From: Spirochaetaceae bacterium
GTDB lineage: Bacteria > Spirochaetota > Spirochaetia > Treponematales > Breznakiellaceae
Assembly: GCA_031284295.1 (NCBI GenBank)
Contig: JAITAE010000192.1
Coordinates: forward strand, 1 to 9,804
Length of the DNA: 9,804 bases
Direction of reading: 5' to 3'
Of this stretch, positions 5,917-9,804 are shown piece after piece. The translations under genes were made by a program, and so were the position numbers. How positions within the stretch are numbered: the stretch's first letter is position 1; every line of letters begins with the position of its first letter. The notes below the pieces were generated by a model. It was not told the origin of the DNA. It worked only from the letters and a program-made list of their open reading frames with translations, and did not search any database.

Positions 5917-6654
5917 CTAAAGCAGTATGTCGTAAGGAAAGGTGATTTTGCGGTTATCCTTGTCGCCACCGATAACGGCGACCGGGCCGACAAATTCTCC
6001 CCAAATTTGGGCGTCGTCCGTATATTCAACGGATTCGGCCAGTTCACGTTGAGCGGCCTTCTCGTGGGCGGCAAGCAGGGGCTTAAACGCGAAGGCTTGC
6101 GGCGTCTGGGCCATAACCACGGACGCGCGGTTCAGATGCCGTTTGACAAAGCCCCCCTCAAGCTCTTTCGGGGTTTCCGATGGCGGCATGGCGGGCAGCA
6201 CGGCGTCGTACCGTATGACCGCGTCAATTACGCGATCAACCAGCTCGGGCCGTATCCAGGGACGCGCGCCGTCATGGATCAAGACATAATCAGGCTTAAA
6301 CCCGGCAAGGGTAGACAGGGCGTGATGTACGGAAACACGCCTGGAAGCGCCGCCAGGCACAAAAAATATCGCGGGAACTTCCTGCCGCAACAGCCGTTGC
6401 GGCAGCGCGCGGCGGGCGGCATACTCGCCATTGTCGGCGTTGGGAGGCACGGTGATTATGATCGGCCCTATACGGTCAACTGACGCAAAGACGCTCACCG
6501 CCGCGCCAAGCACGGTCAAAGCCTCGCCGTCCGGCTCACGCGCCGTGCCAACTGTATCTGGAATTTCCGGAAGAACAAGATATTCTTTCTTTATCCCGCC
6601 CATCCGTGTGGAAGAGCCCGCCGCGGTGATTACGGCGGCAATGCTCGTACCCAT
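5917..6654 (-). CDS. ispD: 2-C-methyl-D-erythritol 4-phosphate cytidylyltransferase
   Basis: A 245-residue cytoplasmic enzyme of the MEP isoprenoid pathway that joins CTP and methylerythritol 4-phosphate. Motifs in order: AAGSSTRMGGIKKEYL (11-26), with the CTP-binding loop, Arg17 and Lys23; GGASRRVSV (101-109), the GG-x-x-R-x-x-SV signature; HDGARP (127-132); PPSETPKE; RASVVMAQTPQAF (176-188); YTDDA (211-215); and DNRKITFP (233-240). Residues 29-50 form an extra loop after the first motif compared with compact IspD proteins. The protein ends at the last strand of the cytidylyltransferase fold, with no IspF domain attached and no ispF downstream. It starts 9 bases after the carD stop with no clear Shine-Dalgarno, consistent with translation coupled to carD in one operon. 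GC-rich coding sequence. Confidence 0.92.
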   Translation of the reverse strand: MGTSIAAVITAAGSSTRMGGIKKEYLVLPEIPDTVGTAREPDGEALTVLGAAVSVFASVDRIGPIIITVPPNADNGEYAARRALPQRLLRQEVPAIFFVPGGASRRVSVHHALSTLAGFKPDYVLIHDGARPWIRPELVDRVIDAVIRYDAVLPAMPPSETPKELEGGFVKRHLNRASVVMAQTPQAFAFKPLLAAHEKAAQRELAESVEYTDDAQIWGEFVGPVAVIGGDKDNRKITFPYDILL

Positions 6655-6663
6655 ACAGGCCGC

Positions 6664-7164
6664 TTACTTGTTCTCAAGCCGGTTGTGAATCAAAATTTCC
6701 GTTTCTTCTTTAGTTTTTTTCAACGCAAAAGCCAGTTCGTCCTCGAACAATTTTTTTGCGGAATCGTATAGTTTACGCTCCATTATGGGGAGTTCCTTTA
6801 CCTTGCTCCTATGGTAAAGCGATCGCACGATGGATGCGATATCCATAATGGTGCCTTTTTTCAGCAGATCCATGTTCATCTGGTAGCGCAGTTTCCAGTC
6901 CGAAGGGATGGGTTCAAACGCTTCCCCGATAAATTCGAGCGCTTTCTGGGCTTCTTCCACTGGAACGATGGCGCGTATACCTAGTTCTTCCGCCTTGTCC
7001 ACCGGCGTCAGGATCGTCATATCCGTTACCTCAAGGTAAATTACAAAGTACGGTACTTTTTCACCGTGAAGGTCCCGTTCAATTATGGAATTGATGACGC
7101 CAACGCCCTGACTCGGATAAACCACTTTCTGTTTGAGTTTAAAAGGGTACTTTTTGTCTGCCAC
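6664..7164 (-). CDS. carD: CarD family transcriptional regulator
   Basis: A 166-residue protein with an N-terminal CarD/TRCF RNA-polymerase-interaction domain: YPFKLKQKVVYPSQGVGVI is the classic opening, followed by YFVIYLEVTDMTILTPVDKAEELGIR. A helical, DNA-contacting C-terminal half follows (DWKLRYQMNMDLLKKG, DIASIVRSLYHRSK, FEDELAFALKK). Family members bind the RNA polymerase beta subunit and stabilise the open promoter complex, often acting on rRNA and other strong promoters. I chose the GTG at 7164 because it gives the usual family length of about 160 and starts eight residues before the conserved domain. The frame also extends to an ATG at 7239 and a TTG at 7245, but that extension is arginine-rich and unlike CarD. 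No start has a strong Shine-Dalgarno. Between the MBL hydrolase and ispD in a probable operon. Confidence 0.88.
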   Translation of the reverse strand: MADKKYPFKLKQKVVYPSQGVGVINSIIERDLHGEKVPYFVIYLEVTDMTILTPVDKAEELGIRAIVPVEEAQKALEFIGEAFEPIPSDWKLRYQMNMDLLKKGTIMDIASIVRSLYHRSKVKELPIMERKLYDSAKKLFEDELAFALKKTKEETEILIHNRLENK

Positions 7165-7277
7165 ACATAAAATATAACGCAATCGACGGTTCAAAGTATA
7201 GTGGGTGGCCCCACCGCGTCCTGAGGCAAAGTTTACCATAGACAAGAGAAATTAGCGGGGCTCGGCTTGGGTTTTTG

Positions 7278-7301
7278 GCGGGGCCCTCAGTAAAGCCCCG
7301 C
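7278..7301. other. GC-rich hairpin at the end of the MBL hydrolase gene
   Basis: GCGGGGC (7278-7284) pairs with GCCCCGC (7295-7301) around a ten-base loop that contains the stop codon of the hydrolase gene. There is no U-run on the - strand after it (it continues with an A-run), so it is not a standard terminator. It may slow or protect the transcript before carD. Confidence 0.5.
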
Positions 7302-7955
7302 TTCCTGCGCTATGCTTGTCGAGTCCCCGTGTCCCGGGTATACCTTTATATTCCCGTCCATTTTGAAAAGACGGCCTAAGCTTTTTTGTATTGCGCCCCA
7401 ATCGCCGCCCGGCAGATCGGTACGCCCGATTCCCGCCCGGAACAGCGTATCGCCCGTGTAAAGGCGCCTGTTTTCACCGTCAAAAAACGCGACTGAACCC
7501 TGGGTATGGCCCGGCAGATGGAGTACGGAGAATATTTCTATCGTGTCGCCTTCGTCCAAAACGCGGTCCGCTTCCGGCATGGGCTGCCAAAGCTGGTCGA
7601 TATAGTACGGGTTGCCGCCTGCCATCGCAAAAGACTCCCTGTGCGCCGCAAGTGATTCGCTCCCGATGTACATGAGGTCTCCGCGTCCTATCGCGACCAG
7701 TGGCTTTTGATCCTTGCCGGAATAGTAACTGTAAATGTCCGGCAGCGCCGCGATATGGTCAAAATGTCCGTGGGTTAGTAAAATACACTTTGGGTAGAGG
7801 CCGCGTCGATCCAAACAAGCGATGATTTCGGACGCGTCGGCGCCCGGATCTATTAAGGCAGCCGGGCTTAGACCGCCGGAACGCGGATCGTCCAGCGGAA
7901 CTATCCAGCAGTTGGCTTCCAAATCGCCGACAACTATTTTTTCATGTGTTTGCAT
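7287..7955 (-). CDS. MBL-fold metallo-hydrolase (glyoxalase II-like)
   Basis: A 222-residue metallo-beta-lactamase-fold hydrolase. Metal ligands are in place: THGHFDH (61-67, with His62, His64, Asp66 and His67), His150 in LPGHTQGS, Asp169 in LYTGDTLF, and His209 in VYPGHG. GIGRTDLPGGD around 175-185 is typical of the YcbL/hydroxyacylglutathione hydrolase-like group of about 210 residues. Members hydrolyse thioesters or related substrates in the cytoplasm, but the physiological substrate of this group is usually unknown. The start has no Shine-Dalgarno. A TATAAT lies at 7970-7965 on the - strand, which would make the message almost leaderless. First gene of the probable operon with carD and ispD; its 5' end overlaps that of the divergent membrane protein gene. 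Confidence 0.9.
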   Translation of the reverse strand: MQTHEKIVVGDLEANCWIVPLDDPRSGGLSPAALIDPGADASEIIACLDRRGLYPKCILLTHGHFDHIAALPDIYSYYSGKDQKPLVAIGRGDLMYIGSESLAAHRESFAMAGGNPYYIDQLWQPMPEADRVLDEGDTIEIFSVLHLPGHTQGSVAFFDGENRRLYTGDTLFRAGIGRTDLPGGDWGAIQKSLGRLFKMDGNIKVYPGHGDSTSIAQEAGLY

Positions 7956-9145
7956 TATGGAGGAATTATAAACTGAGTAACCTTGAATGGCTAGTAATTA
8001 TAATGATTGTCGCCGTTTTCTGGTACGCGCTTGTCCCGCTTGCCGGGATTTTTATCCGCCGCCATAACTGGCGCACTTTTCGCGAGCGCTTCATACATTT
8101 AAGCCGGATGCCGCTGCTTGATTATAGTATGCTTAGGCAAAGCATAGATGGCGAGTACCACCTCATCGGGAGTTTTGAATCCATTACGGAAAACAACACA
8201 TTATGGATAAAAACAGATAACCTGACGGCGCCGGTTTTTCTGAAAAACGCGCAGACATATATGCTGCCGCTGGGCGGGCACAAGCGCGGAAACGGCGCTG
8301 GCGAAAAATCATCCTTTGATGAAAATGATTTTGATGTCAACGCGCCGGCGCCGCACCGTTTTAACTGGAACAGAATCGCGTCATTGACAGCGGGGGCAAA
8401 GGTCTTCATCGGCGGCGCGCTCAAGGTCGTGAACGGACGGCAAACGTTTACGTCGTCAAAAGGTCTGCCGCTGCTGGTCATATTTTATGAATGTTCGGAA
8501 CGTATGCTCAGCGCGGGCGTGCTGCGCGCCGGCAAATATAACGCCGAATACTGGAACCCGGTAACCCCGTACTCCCTCGTTGGCGGAATTTTTTCGCTGA
8601 TAGGTATAGCGCAGCTTTTTTATGCGCGTCCTGTCTACAGGGTTACCGTTCTGTCCGCGATAATCGCCATCTTTGGCCCGCTGTTTACGCTCCTGCCGCC
8701 GGGTCTTGTATTCACACTTGCCTACCGTCAATTATGGCTGCAAACCTGCCTGTACCGTGTTTTCCGCGATATAGCGCTGTTCCCGCTAAAGTATGCCGGT
8801 TCACTCAATTTCCCAAAAAGCGGAGCCGTGTACGAATGTCGTGAGCTTGGCATCCCGCCTGACAATTTAAAAATCCCGCGCCTGCTTCCCGCCGTCAAAC
8901 CCGAAAGAAATGAGTCCTGGTACATAGCGGGCTTTTTAAACGAAAGCATGGACGGCGAAGCGCTTGCGGAACACCCGGTGAACCCGCTCATCCCTTTCGG
9001 CCTGCTTCCGGGCAGGCCGAAAGTTATTTCCCGTATATACAACAGGAAAGCCATACTTTTTGAAATATCGGCGTGGCTTGTTCTTGCCGCCGGTATAGCG
9101 CTCAATGTGATTTTCGCCGAGCTGATAATATACTTTACGCAGTAG
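7946..9145 (+). CDS. multi-pass membrane protein of unknown function
   Basis: A 399-residue protein that I do not recognise. Hydrophobic segments: about 15-37 (LVIIMIVAVFWYALVPLAG), 208-227 (SLVGGIFSLIGIAQLFYA), 232-258 (a long helix with a PP break) and a C-terminal one at 372-397. Residues 45-205 form a soluble region with beta-rich stretches (YHLIGSFESI, LWIKTDN, KVFIGGALKVVNG), followed by the central membrane pair. A second soluble stretch, rich in prolines, covers 285-365. The start is doubtful: the ATG at 7946 has no ribosome-binding site and overlaps the divergent hydrolase gene by ten bases, while a perfect GGAGG (7959-7963) sits nine bases before an in-frame CTG at 7973. GC-rich like the ispD block and clearly coding, with consistent codon use to a single stop. 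Confidence 0.75.
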   Translation: MFALWRNYKLSNLEWLVIIMIVAVFWYALVPLAGIFIRRHNWRTFRERFIHLSRMPLLDYSMLRQSIDGEYHLIGSFESITENNTLWIKTDNLTAPVFLKNAQTYMLPLGGHKRGNGAGEKSSFDENDFDVNAPAPHRFNWNRIASLTAGAKVFIGGALKVVNGRQTFTSSKGLPLLVIFYECSERMLSAGVLRAGKYNAEYWNPVTPYSLVGGIFSLIGIAQLFYARPVYRVTVLSAIIAIFGPLFTLLPPGLVFTLAYRQLWLQTCLYRVFRDIALFPLKYAGSLNFPKSGAVYECRELGIPPDNLKIPRLLPAVKPERNESWYIAGFLNESMDGEALAEHPVNPLIPFGLLPGRPKVISRIYNRKAILFEISAWLVLAAGIALNVIFAELIIYFTQ

Positions 9146-9154
9146 CCCCGCCAG

Positions 9155-9247
9155 CCCGCCAATGGGTTTAAAGTCCGCTACGCAGCCCGCCAGCGGGTTT
9201 AAAGTCCGCTACGCGGCCCGCCAGAGGGTTTAAAGTCCGCTACGCGG
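9155..9247. repeat. three contiguous 31-bp tandem repeats
   Basis: Units at 9155-9185, 9186-9216 and 9217-9247, differing at only three or four positions. Each is CCCGCCA, two or three variable bases, GGGTTTAAAGTCCGCTACGC and a final AG or GG. A partial extra unit (CCCCGCCAG) precedes them at 9146-9154, right after the stop codon of the membrane protein gene. In the middle unit CCCGC-CA-GCGGG forms a hairpin followed by TTT, and GCGG pairs with CCGC around the TTTAAA centre. Because they follow directly on a gene end they may act as weak terminators or transcript stabilisers. Confidence 0.9.
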
Positions 9248-9280
9248 TAGTATACCGTCAGCCGCTTTAAATATGCGGGT

Positions 9281-9466
9281 ATGTCAGTTGTGTCCCGGTT
9301 ATTCTGCAATATCTGGTTTAATACCCCGCGGCTTGCCGCGGCTCAAGTAATGCAACGCCTACAGAGATTTGGTATTAAACCAGACGATATTATAAATTTC
9401 CTTACAGAACGAGCCTCCGTTCAAACTAATACAACGCTTAAGATACCGCGCGGCGGCTCATTATAA
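9281..9466 (+). CDS. short open reading frame of doubtful status
   Basis: A 61-codon frame. Its second half (QRLQRFGIKPDDIINFLTER...) reads like natural protein, but its first half is occupied by an inverted repeat and a CCGCGG hairpin, and no Shine-Dalgarno precedes the ATG. The frame is open back to 9251. It is probably the tail of a decayed gene and not an expressed small protein. No family recognised. Confidence 0.2.
   Translation: MSVVSRLFCNIWFNTPRLAAAQVMQRLQRFGIKPDDIINFLTERASVQTNTTLKIPRGGSL
9313..9383. repeat. 13-bp perfect inverted repeat with an inner CCGCGG hairpin
   Basis: CTGGTTTAATACC (9313-9325) and GGTATTAAACCAG (9371-9383) are perfect reverse complements 45 bases apart. Directly inside the left arm, CCGCGG-CTTG-CCGCGG (9326-9341) forms a second, GC-rich stem. 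The whole resembles a small folded element or the ends of a miniature mobile element. No transposase is nearby. Confidence 0.75.
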
Positions 9467-9648
9467 AAGTCATAAGTGAGGTTTTAGGGGTCGGAATTGT
9501 AACCGGTATTTCAAAATTTGTAATTGGAAAAGCCAACATAGTACAAATCAATATTTCTGTAAAAACCAATGAATATCGAAAATATTCTGATGATATTAAA
9601 AAAATTATGGATACTTTTAAGTTTGATAGGGGATATGAATACCAATGA
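9442..9648 (+). pseudogene. start-less 3' fragment of an unidentified gene
   Basis: The frame is open from 9442 to the TGA at 9646-9648 and contains no plausible ATG/GTG/TTG start. Yet its sequence looks like real protein: a hydrophobic strand (VISEVLGVGIVTGISKFVIG), then NIVQINISVKTNEYRKYSDD, then IKKIMDTFKFDRGYEYQ. This is the common ending of a small alpha/beta domain (a strand, then a last helix with an I..I..TFKFD pattern). The upstream part is missing or replaced by the repeat-rich DNA. Base composition is strongly AT-rich, unlike the membrane protein gene just before it. The family cannot be named from the remaining 60 or so residues. Confidence 0.5.
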
Positions 9649-9776
9649 ATAAAAAAACAAAAAAAATTGAGAGCTTCTATCATAGAAAAATACTAGACTT
9701 GTTCGATAACCCGGTTGGTTATCTCACAGTCTTGCAGTTTTTCAGACTAAAAGCCCTACAAAACTGTGTTTTTTAA
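9645..9776 (+). CDS. small ORF, probably a gene start interrupted by repeat copy C
   Basis: The ATG overlaps the stop of the preceding remnant (ATGA at 9645-9648), and AGGGGAT (9628-9634) lies about ten bases upstream, as in coupled operon genes. The first 17 codons (MNKKTKKIESFYHRKIL) look genuine. From codon 18 onward the frame lies inside the palindromic repeat and stops at 9774-9776, giving 43 residues in all. The likeliest reading is a gene cut short by repeat insertion; a repeat-derived tail on a small protein is the alternative. Confidence 0.4.
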   Translation: MNKKTKKIESFYHRKILDLFDNPVGYLTVLQFFRLKALQNCVF

Positions 9777-9804
9777 TGGAAGCTGTTCGGAAACTGAAGT
9801 TTCC
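9695..9804 (+). repeat. palindromic interspersed repeat, copy C (cut by window end)
   Basis: Reads GACTTGTTCGATAACCCGG on the + strand and continues almost identically to the reverse complement of copy A through TCTCACAGTCTTGCAGTTTTTCAG. It then has a shorter middle (CTACA where A has a double hairpin), and ends at the window edge in GGAAACTGAAGTTTCC, the same terminal palindrome as in A. The preceding TGTTCGG suggests that the matching arm CCGAACA lies just outside the window. Confidence 0.85.

Noticed and set aside
6007..6483. 158-residue + strand reading frame
   Set aside because: Antisense shadow of ispD in GC-rich DNA; arginine- and glycine-rich with no recognisable domain.
7165..7245. 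N-terminal extension of CarD from TTG 7245 or ATG 7239
   Set aside because: The extension is unlike CarD, has no Shine-Dalgarno, and makes the protein longer than the family; kept only as an alternative.
8122..8481. 119-residue - strand reading frame inside the membrane protein gene
   Set aside because: Shadow frame; composition and lack of motifs argue against coding.
9186..9216. tRNA 3' end or T-arm
   Set aside because: GGGTTTAAAGTCC recalls a T-loop, but the GTTC/AAATC pattern and acceptor stem are absent and the unit is tandemly repeated.
9155..9247. CRISPR array
   Set aside because: The 31-bp units touch each other with no spacers, and no cas genes are seen.
9313..9383. Integron attC site
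   Set aside because: Hairpin-forming, but it lacks the paired RYYYAAC/GTTRRRY core sites, and there is no cassette array or integrase in view.

Overview
This is a bacterial chromosome segment, most likely from a spirochaete of the Treponema type. That placement is inference: it rests on the order MBL-fold hydrolase, CarD-type regulator, IspD; on a multi-pass membrane protein I cannot name; and on scattered palindromic repeats that I associate with gut treponemes. No rRNA, tRNA or CRISPR array is visible.

Left part, + strand (1-3783). The window opens inside a glutamine synthetase-family ligase, of which the C-terminal 246 residues are present. A group II PLP-dependent amino acid decarboxylase follows in the same operon. 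Next come a GNAT acetyltransferase of the phosphinothricin/methionine-sulfoximine type and a stand-alone class I glutamine amidotransferase. The last two each have a promoter-like sequence. An amine-making enzyme, a glutamate ligase, an amide hydrolase and an N-acetyltransferase side by side suggest an amine or gamma-glutamyl-amide pathway. This is an inference; no substrate can be read from the sequence.

Middle part, - strand (3695-5617). A MetNI-type ABC importer runs convergent to the first block: the ATPase metN (without its usual C-terminal regulatory domain), then the permease metI, then a 45-codon ORF coupled to the metI stop. No substrate-binding protein gene (metQ) is present. Two copies of a palindromic repeat, in the same orientation, fill the 304 bp between metN and metI. 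A third copy, inverted relative to them, closes the window.

Right part (5917-9145). This is visibly more GC-rich. An MBL-fold (glyoxalase II-like) hydrolase, a CarD-family RNA polymerase-binding regulator and the isoprenoid enzyme IspD lie on the - strand in one probable operon. A 399-residue membrane protein is divergent to them. The change in base composition falls in the gene-poor gap at 5548-5916, directly after ispD, where ispF is often found, so it may be an insertion boundary.

Right end (9146-9804). This is degenerate DNA: three contiguous 31-bp tandem repeats, a 13-bp inverted repeat, a start-less gene remnant, and a small ORF that starts by stop/start overlap with the remnant and then runs into the third repeat copy.
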